Positions 17,842 through 23,868 of a stretch of DNA of 23,868 bases are shown here, piece by piece; positions within the stretch are counted from its first letter, which is position 1, and every line of letters begins with the position of its first letter. The notes under the pieces are model-generated. The model searched no databases, had not been told where the DNA came from, and saw only the letters and a list, made by a program, of their open reading frames with translations. The position numbers and the translations under genes were made by a program. This stretch comes from Methanolapillus africanus. Its GTDB lineage: Archaea > Halobacteriota > Methanosarcinia > Methanosarcinales > Methanosarcinaceae. The stretch lies in the NCBI RefSeq assembly GCF_032714475.1, contig NZ_JAWDKD010000025.1, forward strand, positions 1 to 23,868. The letters are read 5' to 3'.

Positions 17842-17945
17842 GGCTAACCATCATGCATAGGATACATCGCCAGAGATTTGGGTCGGCGTGTAATGATGTA
17901 AAAGGCGGGTAATCCCCAAGTGTTTTTCAGTTGAGCCGTTTTTAT
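17842..17945 (+). ncRNA. Candidate structured RNA, three-way junction with pseudoknot
   Basis: This segment is much richer in GC than the AT-rich spacer around it, which in such genomes often marks structured RNA. Hand folding gives P1 GGCTAAC (17842-17848) with GTTGAGCC (17930-17937, one bulged G). P2 pairs CATCAT (17849-17854) with ATGATG (17893-17898) and continues after an internal loop as ACATCGCC (17864-17871) with GGCGTGT (17885-17891). P3 is a small GGG/CCC hairpin near 17907-17917. TTGGG in the P2 loop (17878-17882) can pair with CCCAA (17915-17919) as an alternative or pseudoknot. A T5 run follows P1 at 17939-17943. It could be a stand-alone RNA or the leader of rpl10e. I do not recognise a known class, and it is not a tRNA. 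Confidence 0.45.
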
Positions 17946-18009
17946 TATTTGTCTTATTACGCATTCAACTGCACATTTATTATCAAAAATTATCAATGGA
18001 GAAATTATC

Positions 18010-18531
18010 ATGGTTAGAAAGCCGGCAAGTATGTACAGAAACATCAGACAACACTCTTTCACCCGCAGAAAATACATGGGTGGTGTCCCCGGTGTTCAGA
18101 TTATTCACTACGACATGGGTAACTTGACCAGACAAGACTACCCCGTCAAATTGTCCCTCATGGTTGAGGAGAAATGCGCGATCCGCCACACCGCTCTTGA
18201 AGCGGCCCGTATCACCGCCAACAGATACATGACCAACAAAGCCGGCCGCGGTAACTTCCACATCAAGTTGAGAGTCTACCCGCACGAAGTTTTGAGAGAA
18301 AACAAGCAGGCCACCGGCGCCGGTGCCGACCGTGTTTCAAGCGGTATGCGCGGTGCATTCGGTAAAAACGTCGGAACTGCCGCCCGTGTCGTTCCGTTGC
18401 AAAGAATCTTTACCATTTCCGTTGACAAAGAACACTTCGCCTTCGCCAAAAAAGCGCTTCAAAACGCCGGCCAAAAATTGCCGACCCCGACCAGAATCGT
18501 GATCGACAAAGGCGCAGAACTCGTTTTGTAA
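18010..18531 (+). CDS. rpl10e: 50S ribosomal protein L10e (uL16 family)
   Basis: The 173-residue product is the archaeal/eukaryotic member of the L16/L10e family, which sits near the A-site tRNA and the central protuberance of the large subunit. It begins MVRKPASMYR and carries the family-typical GVPGVQIIHYDMGN, KAGRGNFHIKLRVYPHEVLR and GMRGAFGK blocks. Length is normal for the family. Start ATG 18010 has GGAG eight bases upstream (17998-18001). Expression may come from the TATA box at 17768 through the structured leader, or from a nearer AT-rich promoter about 17970-17980. A strong terminator follows 11 bases after the stop. Codon usage is regular, as expected for a highly expressed gene. 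Confidence 0.97.
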   Translation: MVRKPASMYRNIRQHSFTRRKYMGGVPGVQIIHYDMGNLTRQDYPVKLSLMVEEKCAIRHTALEAARITANRYMTNKAGRGNFHIKLRVYPHEVLRENKQATGAGADRVSSGMRGAFGKNVGTAARVVPLQRIFTISVDKEHFAFAKKALQNAGQKLPTPTRIVIDKGAELVL

Positions 18532-18542
18532 ATCAACAGCAT

Positions 18543-18575
18543 AAATTCGGAAGTTTTTCCGAATTTTTCTTTCTC
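18543..18575 (+). terminator. rpl10e terminator
   Basis: A perfect 10-bp stem (AAATTCGGAA 18543-18552 with 18557-18566, loop GTTT) runs into a T-rich tract. Confidence 0.85.
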
Positions 18576-18627
18576 TTTTTTTCTTTTTGCTTCTTCTTCT
18601 TTCGTTCTCTACGTTTTGTTTTTCTTT

Positions 18628-18681
18628 GGCGGACAGCTTGCGCGCGCGTTACAGCAATCATTTTTGACGAATCGTCAAAAA
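18628..18681 (-). repeat. Dispersed GCGCGC-core element, copy c
   Basis: On the minus strand it reads GCTGTAACGCGCGCGC with AAGCTGTCCGCC following, and a T5GACGA motif ahead that here forms a 21-base palindrome (TTTTTGACGA, A, TCGTCAAAAA at 18661-18681). It lies about 100 bases after rpl10e, the T-rich gene side preceding the core on the + strand. Confidence 0.75.
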
Positions 18682-18722
18682 CCGCCTCCGTTTTTCAATT
18701 CAAAAAATTTTGGTGTAATACC

Positions 18723-18731
18723 TTTTTATAA
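18723..18731 (+). promoter_or_regulatory. TATA box of eif2b
   Basis: TTTTTATAA lies about 50 bases before ATG 18781, giving a predicted leader of about 28 bases that contains the ribosome binding site TGAGGAA. Confidence 0.55.
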
Positions 18732-18780
18732 TATCTTGTGGTTTGTTGTAGAAATCAAAACCCAATAATGAGGAATAAAG

Positions 18781-19392
18781 ATGGATAACTATGAAAAACT
18801 TTTAAACCGTGCCATTGAACAACTTCCGGATGAAGAAACGACGGATGAACGTTTTACCGTTCCCGACGCCAAACTCTTTTCCGAAGGCAAAGCGACCGTT
18901 CTTGAAAATTTCGCCAACATCGCCGACGTTTTACGCCGGGACCCGGACCACTTGATGAAATATCTGACCCGCGAACTCGGAACGGCCGGAAAGCTTGAAG
19001 GCGGACGCGCCGTTTTCCAGGGACGTTTTACCCGCGACCAAATGGATACGAACATTCAAGGTTATGTCGAAGAATACGTGATTTGTTCGGAATGCAACCG
19101 CCCGGACACCAGCCTTGAGAAGAACGAACGTGTTCTGATTCTCAAATGCGCAGCCTGCGGCGCGCACCGGCCGGTCAAAAAGAGACAGACCACCGGCACA
19201 AAAGCAGCGACAACGCTGGAAGAAGGCGGAACGTACCAAATCCGGATTGAAGCGGTCGGTTCCAAAGGCGACGGTATCGCCAAGTTCGACAAATTCACCA
19301 TTTTCGTGCCGGGTGCCGCTAAAGGCCAGGAACTCAGCGTCAAAATCAAGAAGATTACCGGATTTTTGGCGTTTGCCGAAAAAGCTCAATGA
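18781..19392 (+). CDS. eif2b: Translation initiation factor aIF2 subunit beta with TRAM domain
   Basis: The 203-residue product is the beta subunit of the aIF2 heterotrimer that delivers initiator Met-tRNA to the small ribosomal subunit. The N-terminal helix (MDNYEKLLNRAIEQLP) is the gamma-subunit-binding part. The central alpha-beta domain covers about 25-95. The zinc ribbon has C102, C105, C123 and C126 in two CxxC pairs. A C-terminal TRAM domain (about 143-203, with VGSKGDGIAKFDKFTIFVPGA) extends it beyond the 135-140 residues of the minimal factor; this fusion is known from haloarchaea and Methanosarcinales. Start ATG 18781 has TGAGGAA about eight bases upstream. The TRAM part may add RNA binding. 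Confidence 0.95.
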   Translation: MDNYEKLLNRAIEQLPDEETTDERFTVPDAKLFSEGKATVLENFANIADVLRRDPDHLMKYLTRELGTAGKLEGGRAVFQGRFTRDQMDTNIQGYVEEYVICSECNRPDTSLEKNERVLILKCAACGAHRPVKKRQTTGTKAATTLEEGGTYQIRIEAVGSKGDGIAKFDKFTIFVPGAAKGQELSVKIKKITGFLAFAEKAQ

Positions 19393-19546
19393 ATTCGTCA
19401 TCGGCGTTTGGTCCAAATTAAAATATAAAATAAAAGTATACGATAAGTATAATTATATGGTTGGAAGTTATTAACTTTTATTTATCTCTTAATTTCCTTC
19501 CTATACTTGTCTTCCTGATGTTTTATATTTTAATTTTTCAATATCG

Positions 19547-20848
19547 GTGGTATTTGTGACAAAAGATTCCATTCCTGTCTTTCATAAACCGGGCATAACG
19601 ATTTCTGTTTCCCGAGACAGCGACTCCAAAATACAACTTGAGGGACGGGGTCCGCTCAAAACGATCGCGAATCCGTTTATCTCTATCATGAACAAACGGC
19701 TGGCCGAAGAAAAGCCCGCCAAAGTAACGGACGACGCCGTTTATCCGTCCGCTTGGCTGCCGCCGATTCCGAGTCCGGTTTTTGACCGCTTGGTCAAAGA
19801 CGAGATGAGAATCGCAACGCACAGATTCGTTCCGGAAACCGTTTCGATTGAAGCGACCTGCAAATACAATCCGCACGTTCACAAAAATTACGGCATTGCC
19901 GGCGCCGGTCAAAAACTCAAACAAATTGATCCGCCCGAGCCGTCCGCCGATCAAATTAAAAGCGCGATCGATCAGGCACTTGAGATGGGTGCCGTCGTGA
20001 TTACGTTTACGGAAGGCGATCCGCTTCTCAACAACAACATTTTTGATTATATTGACTACGTCGACAAATCCAAAGCCGTCGTCATGGCGTACACTTGGGG
20101 TTTGGACTTTTCGCCCGAGAAAGCGCGCAAACTCAAAGAAGCCGGCCTTCAGACGCTTTTGGTCAGCATTTATTCGACCAAACCGGCTGTTCACGACAAA
20201 ATGCGCAACATTCCGGGCGCTTACGACAAAGCGGTCGCCGCCATCAAGTACGGCCTTGACGCTGGTTTGTTGGTGACGATGGCAACGCACTTGGATAAGG
20301 ACCGGGTCAATGAAATGGAAGACTTGTACCAGCTCGCCAAAAAACTCGGCGTTCACGAGTTTTCGATTTGGGAAACGGCGCCGACGATTGAAGGCATCAA
20401 ACAGATGGGCGCCGAGGGACGCAAGAAAATCAATGCGTTCTATAAGAAAATCAATTCGACCGAAGGCGGTCCGCGCGTCTTTTCAAACACCGTGTTTGAA
20501 GGACAAATGTTCGGCGCCATGGCCGGCCGGCGCTGGCTTCACGTGACGACGACCGGCGACGTTTGGGCCGACCCGTACATTCCGATGTCGTACGGCAACA
20601 TCAACACCGAACCCATGACGGAAATTTGGAAAAAGATCCGCAAAGAACCGGTTTTCAAAGAAAAGCGGGAAACACATGCGCTTTACGACCCGAGTTACCT
20701 TCAAAAAGTGAGAACGGCCAACGATTGGGATTTCCGCGACGTCAAAGACGACGATCAGGAAAAAAACAAGAACAAATCGAAAAATAATCAAAATTCAAAT
20801 TATTCTAATCATCAAAATTCAAATAATCAAAACCAAAATCGACGATAA
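19547..20848 (+). CDS. Radical-SAM/SPASM-like protein lacking the cluster cysteines
   Basis: The 433-residue protein follows the radical-SAM/SPASM order, but every recognisable iron-sulfur ligand is replaced. The CNxxCxxCYG signature appears as YNPHVHKNYG (107-116), with Tyr, Val and Asn at the three Cys positions. The SAM-binding GGEP appears as EGDP (156-159). The barrel strands remain (VVITFTEGDPLL, ARKLKEAGLQTLLVSIYST, HDKMRNIPGAYDKA). In the SPASM-like part FGCMAGR has become FGAMAGR (322-328) and GDVxxCP is GDVWADP (337-343). The protein has one Cys in all (C105). A low-complexity Asn/Lys/Gln tail follows residue 400. The start is GTG 19547, or GTG 19556 with GGTGG as ribosome binding site. 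It is probably a non-catalytic or repurposed barrel; function unknown. The next gene begins 44 bases later. Confidence 0.8.
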   Translation: MVFVTKDSIPVFHKPGITISVSRDSDSKIQLEGRGPLKTIANPFISIMNKRLAEEKPAKVTDDAVYPSAWLPPIPSPVFDRLVKDEMRIATHRFVPETVSIEATCKYNPHVHKNYGIAGAGQKLKQIDPPEPSADQIKSAIDQALEMGAVVITFTEGDPLLNNNIFDYIDYVDKSKAVVMAYTWGLDFSPEKARKLKEAGLQTLLVSIYSTKPAVHDKMRNIPGAYDKAVAAIKYGLDAGLLVTMATHLDKDRVNEMEDLYQLAKKLGVHEFSIWETAPTIEGIKQMGAEGRKKINAFYKKINSTEGGPRVFSNTVFEGQMFGAMAGRRWLHVTTTGDVWADPYIPMSYGNINTEPMTEIWKKIRKEPVFKEKRETHALYDPSYLQKVRTANDWDFRDVKDDDQEKNKNKSKNNQNSNYSNHQNSNNQNQNRR

Positions 20849-20892
20849 TCATCGATCATATCTAAAAATAAAGACACAACAGGAGAATAAAA

Positions 20893-21177
20893 ATGGCAAA
20901 AGAAGATAATTTTGAAGAAGTCATTGCAGATGTTGAAGACGGGGAACCGACCGCGTATGCAGAAATTAAAATGGGTGGCGGCTGGTACATGGCTATTTCT
21001 TTAGAGAGAAGCGAGCGCTTTGACAAAGAATATGTGGAAATTTCCAAAGAACGCGCCGGCAAGAAGCGGGCCCGTTTTAACCTCAGCCCGAAACACACCC
21101 GGGTTCTCGGCGAAGCGCTGATTAAGTTCGCCGACGAAAACGAGCTGGACAAGTTGGGCAGCGACGAGAAAGAGTAA
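20893..21177 (+). CDS. Conserved-looking 94-residue hypothetical protein
   Basis: I do not recognise this family with confidence. The product is highly charged with an acidic N-terminal 18 residues and an acidic C-terminus. The middle part alternates strand-like segments (YAEIKMGGGWYMAISLER, EYVEISKERAGKKRARFNL) and ends in a helix (HTRVLGEALIKFADEN). This strand-strand-strand-helix order with a basic patch resembles small PC4- or PUR-type single-strand nucleic-acid-binding folds, which is a guess. Start ATG 20893 is supported by AGGAG (20881-20885) seven bases upstream. It follows the radical-SAM-like gene by 44 bases without a terminator, so they may be cotranscribed. A hairpin terminator begins 17 bases after the stop. 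Confidence 0.75.
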   Translation: MAKEDNFEEVIADVEDGEPTAYAEIKMGGGWYMAISLERSERFDKEYVEISKERAGKKRARFNLSPKHTRVLGEALIKFADENELDKLGSDEKE

Positions 21178-21194
21178 GAAAAAATTTCGTCGCA

Positions 21195-21224
21195 AAAAAT
21201 TCCGTCGCTTCGCTAGGAATTTTT
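21195..21224 (+). terminator. Terminator after the 94-residue gene
   Basis: A perfect 9-bp stem (AAAAATTCC 21195-21203 with 21216-21224), whose loop contains CGCTTCGC, ends in T5. Confidence 0.6.
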
Positions 21225-21253
21225 CAAGGGCGGTGGGAGTCTGTTTCTATTGA

Positions 21254-21287
21254 GTTCGCTTCGCGAACGGCTCCCTTCGGTCGCTCA
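21254..21287. repeat. Small hairpin cluster with TTCG-type loops
   Basis: GTTCGC (21254-21259), loop TTC, GCGAAC (21263-21268) is followed at once by an imperfect palindrome GCTCCCTTCGGTCGCTC. Together with the hairpin at 21195 this makes a row of short stems with CGCTTCG cores between the gene and repeat copy d. Confidence 0.5.
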
Positions 21288-21310
21288 TTTGTTCTATTTT
21301 CTCTTTTTTT

Positions 21311-21357
21311 GACGGGCGGCATGCGCGCGCGTTACGGCGACACTTTTTTTGTTTTGA
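21311..21357 (-). repeat. Dispersed GCGCGC-core element, copy d
   Basis: On the minus strand it reads CGCCGTAACGCGCGCGC followed by ATGCCGCCCGTC and an A-rich tail, and is preceded by TCAAAACAAAAAAAGTG. It lies about 135 bases after the 94-residue gene, with the same orientation relative to the gene as the other copies. Confidence 0.75.
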
Positions 21358-21657
21358 TTTTTTAAAAACATGGGTCACTTTTTATTGATTCGATTAGTTT
21401 GGCGCTTGTCTTATTCAGTTCAAGCAAATCATCCCGTAAAATCAGATGCGAAGCATCTGTATTTTATGGATTCCACTCTGCAGATACAATCTGAATTAGA
21501 AACAGTGAGGTTCAAATCGGATCAAGAAATATGTGTATTTTTGGAAACGGGCGGCGCAAACTGCAATCTAAAAACTGTTAACTGCGGGTGCGACCTATAC
21601 TGTAAATTAGAATGTATTGACTGATCGGATTCAGCAAAATAAAAAAACGGAGATAGA
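21358..21657. other. Gene-free stretch between repeat copies d and e
   Basis: No supported gene. It includes a 7-bp hairpin CAGATGC-GAA-GCATCTG (21443-21459). An 84-codon + ORF (21370-21624) lacks a ribosome binding site and resembles nothing known. Confidence 0.45.
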
Positions 21658-21703
21658 TTTTTGAAAATATTAAAAACCAATGCCGTAACGCGCGCGCCGG
21701 CAT
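21658..21703 (+). repeat. Dispersed GCGCGC-core element, copy e
   Basis: TTTTTGAAAATATT leads to TGCCGTAACGCGCGCGC and CGGCATCTC followed by an A7 run. It is oriented with its A-rich end toward the minus-strand Ig-repeat gene, about 340 bases away. Confidence 0.75.
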
Positions 21704-21771
21704 CTCAATAAAAAAATATCAGTTATTAAAGAAGAACGTCATCCAAGTAAACCTAATAAACCAAAATGGGT

Positions 21772-21801
21772 AGACCGATGTTTTTAAACATCGGTCTTTT
21801 T
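21772..21801 (+). terminator. Orphan + strand hairpin terminator
   Basis: A long perfect inverted repeat (AGACCGATGTTT 21772-21783 with 21786-21797) is followed by T5 on the + strand and by no T run on the minus strand. No + strand gene ends here; the nearest is the 94-residue gene at 21177. Its AGACCG/CGGTCT core is like the adhesin terminators. Confidence 0.55.
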
Positions 21802-21942
21802 GGGTTGAGTACAGATTCTTCGTTTTTGGTTTTCTGTTTTTTATTTTGATTTTATTTGTTTGGGTTGATAAACAAATGAAACCAAAAACATGATGATCGG
21901 CAAAATCGTAAGATTTGTATGCCGTGTACATGATTGATTGTC

Positions 21943-22005
21943 TACGGAAAAGGTGGCATTGAGCTTATTTCCGTTTCGGCAATCTCTCATGAGTTAATGT
22001 CAGAC
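21943..22005 (+). pseudogene. Possible remnant of a NifH-like P-loop ATPase
   Basis: The frame reads VYGKGGI at 21940-21960, then, after two residues that do not match GKS, ISVSAISHEL to 21996. This resembles the N-terminus of NifH/BchL/CfbC-type ATPases (IYGKGGIGKST, then a helix). The Walker lysine-serine part is missing, no supported start exists upstream, and a hairpin with T7 follows directly. If real it is a short vestige of a deleted gene. The match is short and may be chance. Confidence 0.25.
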
Positions 22006-22040
22006 CGGCGCTTGCTTAAAAGGGCAAGCGCCGTTTTTTT
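22006..22040 (+). terminator. Hairpin terminator facing the Ig-repeat gene
   Basis: A perfect 10-bp GC-rich stem (CGGCGCTTGC 22006-22015 with 22024-22033, loop of eight) is followed by T7 on the + strand, ending three bases before the stop codon of the minus-strand gene. The T run is on the + side only, so it appears to stop a + strand transcript, although the stem could also protect the 3' end of the convergent message. Confidence 0.6.
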
Positions 22041-22043
22041 GGG

Positions 22044-23868
22044 TTATTCTCCTTCGTCCTCTTTTCTCTTCTTCAACACGATAATGAACCAGATTCCTCC
22101 GAGTACGATTATAGCGGCGAACAAGAGAATCAATATCCAAAGCCAACTTGGGATCTTGGAGCCGGAATCCGGATTCAGATCAGTTCCGTTGGAACCGGTA
22201 TTGCTGTCGTTTTCAAATCCTTCGCCTGAAGAGTTGTTTTCTTCTTCGGCCGGTGGTTCGGGCATGAGCATTCCGCCATCGTTATCTTTGATGGTTGCAT
22301 TGCCGGTACTGCCGCCGCTGCCCGATTTATCATTGACTGTCAAGATTGCCGGTTGGGAAAGAGAACTGTCAGTGTCACCATAAATATTTTCCACGATGAC
22401 GATGTAGCGCCAGCCGCTCATGGATGCGTCCGTGACCGGGGTGGTGTAAGTTGCATCGTTGCCGTAGTTGGGAACATCCATCCAACCGTTGCCGTCATTC
22501 ATGTCAACTTGCCATTGGTAAGCCAATCCTTTTCCGGTGGCTGTGACACTAAAGGTCGCTGTTTGACCAACTGTCACCGTTCTGTTTTGCGGGTAGCTGG
22601 TGATTTCAAACTCAATGACTGTTAAGGTTCCCGGGATGGACGTCGCTCCCAAGGAGGCGTAATCAGTCACTATAGCGCGATATTGCCAACCATCCATCGA
22701 CAGATCTGTTACACCGGTTTCAAACTTTATGCCGGCGTTCAAAACGGTTCCGTCGGGTGTTGTGACATCGACAAATCCATTGCCATCATTTTTGTTGACC
22801 TGCCATTGAATGGCGTACGGTGTCGTCGAAACACTGTCCGTGTCGACGATTGTCACTTCAAATGTCGCATTGTGATTTTCTTCTTCAGTAACACTTGCAA
22901 CCGTCGCCGTAAATCCGGTTGCCTGAACAACCGTCAAAACAGCTTCGTCAGAGGTGACTACGTCGCCCAAGTTTCCGATGACGATCACTCTGTATTGAGT
23001 GCCGTCCATGGAAAGGTCCGCTGCCGGTGTTGTGTATGTGGAACTGATTTCACCGGAAATGTTGGTGAACGTCAAACCGTTGTTCGTGGATTCTTGCCAC
23101 TGGTAGGAAGCGGCGTTGTCCGCCGTGATTTCAAAGGTGGCTGTTTGTCCTTCGGAAACAGTTTTGTCGGTGGGCTGCGCGGTGATTGTTGCCGCATCGG
23201 CCGGATCAATCACTGTTAACGTTGCCGCATCGGATTCGACTGTATCGCCTGAAGTGCCGGTGACAACGACTTTGTATTGCGTACTGTCCATTGCCACTGT
23301 TGTTGACGAAATAGTGTACGTTGCAGATGTTTCACCTGTGATGATTGTCAGGGTTGTTCCATCCCATTCATACCATTGGTAACTGGCGGCATTGGCGTTT
23401 GCCTCAACCGTAAAGCTGGCCGATGATCCTTCCGGAACAACGATGTCTTCGGGTTGTGTGATGATGACAACATTAGAACCGGCGCCGACAACAGTCAATG
23501 TTGCAGCATTCGATTCCTTAACATCGCCTTCTGTACCGGTGATCACAACTCTGAATTGAGTTTGGTCATCTGCCAGAACGGTTGCAGGCGTGGTGTAACT
23601 GTCAGAAGTCGCACTTGAAATGTCGCTGAATGTGACGCCGCTGTCAGTGGATTTCTGCCACTGGTAAGAAGCTGCGTTGTTTGCAGCCACGTTGAAGGTG
23701 GCTGTTTCGCCTTCAACCACGATTTGACTGACAGGCTGCGCGGTGATTGTTACAGCGTCGCTTGTGCTCACAACAGTCAATGTTGCGGCATTCGATTCCT
23801 TAACATCGCCTTGTGTGCCGGTGATCACAACTCTGAATTGAGTTTGGTCATCGGCCAGAACGGTTGCA
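22044..23868 (-). CDS. Ig-like-repeat surface protein, 3' part (truncated by window edge)
   Basis: An open frame runs from the window end to TAA at 22044; its 5' end lies beyond the window. At least 607 residues are visible. They comprise a partial and then five full Ig-like modules of about 90-105 residues, most with a pattern ITAQPxxxTVxEGxTATF, then SYQWQxSTDxG, then TQYRVVVTG and SxAATLTV. A Gly/Ser/Asn/Glu-rich linker, one membrane helix (about 30 residues before the end) and a basic then acidic tail KKRKEDEGE follow. The first two modules visible are nearly identical over about 98 bases at a spacing of 282 bases (23488 and 23770), showing recent duplication. No CTERM-type motif is present. 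It is probably an envelope-anchored adhesin or a structural surface protein; the ligand is unknown. Confidence 0.85.
   Translation of the reverse strand, partial: ATVLADDQTQFRVVITGTQGDVKESNAATLTVVSTSDAVTITAQPVSQIVVEGETATFNVAANNAASYQWQKSTDSGVTFSDISSATSDSYTTPATVLADDQTQFRVVITGTEGDVKESNAATLTVVGAGSNVVIITQPEDIVVPEGSSASFTVEANANAASYQWYEWDGTTLTIITGETSATYTISSTTVAMDSTQYKVVVTGTSGDTVESDAATLTVIDPADAATITAQPTDKTVSEGQTATFEITADNAASYQWQESTNNGLTFTNISGEISSTYTTPAADLSMDGTQYRVIVIGNLGDVVTSDEAVLTVVQATGFTATVASVTEEENHNATFEVTIVDTDSVSTTPYAIQWQVNKNDGNGFVDVTTPDGTVLNAGIKFETGVTDLSMDGWQYRAIVTDYASLGATSIPGTLTVIEFEITSYPQNRTVTVGQTATFSVTATGKGLAYQWQVDMNDGNGWMDVPNYGNDATYTTPVTDASMSGWRYIVIVENIYGDTDSSLSQPAILTVNDKSGSGGSTGNATIKDNDGGMLMPEPPAEEENNSSGEGFENDSNTGSNGTDLNPDSGSKIPSWLWILILLFAAIIVLGGIWFIIVLKKRKEDEGE

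Noticed and set aside
17821..17945. tRNA gene in the GC-rich spacer
   Set aside because: No T-loop GTTCRA consensus and no 7-bp acceptor stem with correct spacing on either strand; the folding is of another type.
19538..20356. 272-codon minus-strand ORF
   Set aside because: It is antisense to the radical-SAM-like gene, whose motifs and codon use identify the real frame.
21370..21624. 84-codon + strand ORF with a Cys-rich end
   Set aside because: No ribosome binding site or promoter and no recognisable pattern; it is likely a chance ORF in the spacer.

Overview
The window looks archaeal and most likely comes from a methanogen of the Methanosarcinales. The protein set points that way: archaeal-type alanyl-tRNA synthetase, ribosomal protein L10e, initiation factor aIF2-beta with a C-terminal TRAM domain, a CetZ-like tubulin-superfamily GTPase, and several secreted, Asn-glycosylation-sequon-rich surface proteins. 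Promoters are TATA-type and several genes have clear Shine-Dalgarno sites. Of 14 stop codons I could read, 12 are TAA, 2 are TGA and none is TAG, which fits a lineage that decodes UAG as pyrrolysine. A gut-associated genus such as Methanimicrococcus would suit the large GLUG adhesins, but that genus guess is inference only.

Layout. 1-580: a 31-residue Lys/Ala-rich gene with its own TATA box, a strong ribosome binding site and a hairpin terminator. 896-2023 (-): CetZ-like GTPase starting at TTG. 2414-3661 (-): S-layer-like surface protein with a PGF-type C-terminal anchor, followed by a minisatellite and a terminator. 3988-7131 (-): yhbY-like gene followed by alaS. 7470-7628 (-): a micro-gene made from the tail of an adhesin. 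8126-17498 (-): three head-to-tail GLUG/SpaA-fold adhesin paralogues; the third is broken by an in-frame TAG and an in-frame TAA. 17768-17945 (+): a promoter and a GC-rich candidate structured RNA. 18010-21177 (+): rpl10e, eif2b, a radical-SAM-like protein that has lost every cluster cysteine, and a small hypothetical gene. 21943-22040 (+): a possible NifH-like P-loop remnant and a terminator. 22044-23868 (-): the 3' part of an Ig-repeat surface protein that runs off the window.

The parts most worth following up are: (1) a dispersed intergenic element of about 50-60 bp with a GTAACGCGCGCGC core, in five clear copies and one degenerate copy, always 3' of a gene and always in the same orientation relative to that gene; (2) the cluster-less radical-SAM homologue; (3) the three-way-junction RNA candidate upstream of rpl10e; (4) the adhesin array with repeat expansion, a decaying member and a re-started tail fragment.

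How the genes may work together. The housekeeping genes (translation: alaS, yhbY-like, rpl10e, eif2b; cell shape: cetZ-like) are interleaved with a cell-surface module (S-layer-like protein, GLUG adhesins, Ig-repeat protein) that probably serves attachment to surfaces or partner cells. No defence system, CRISPR array, rRNA, tRNA or transposase was seen.
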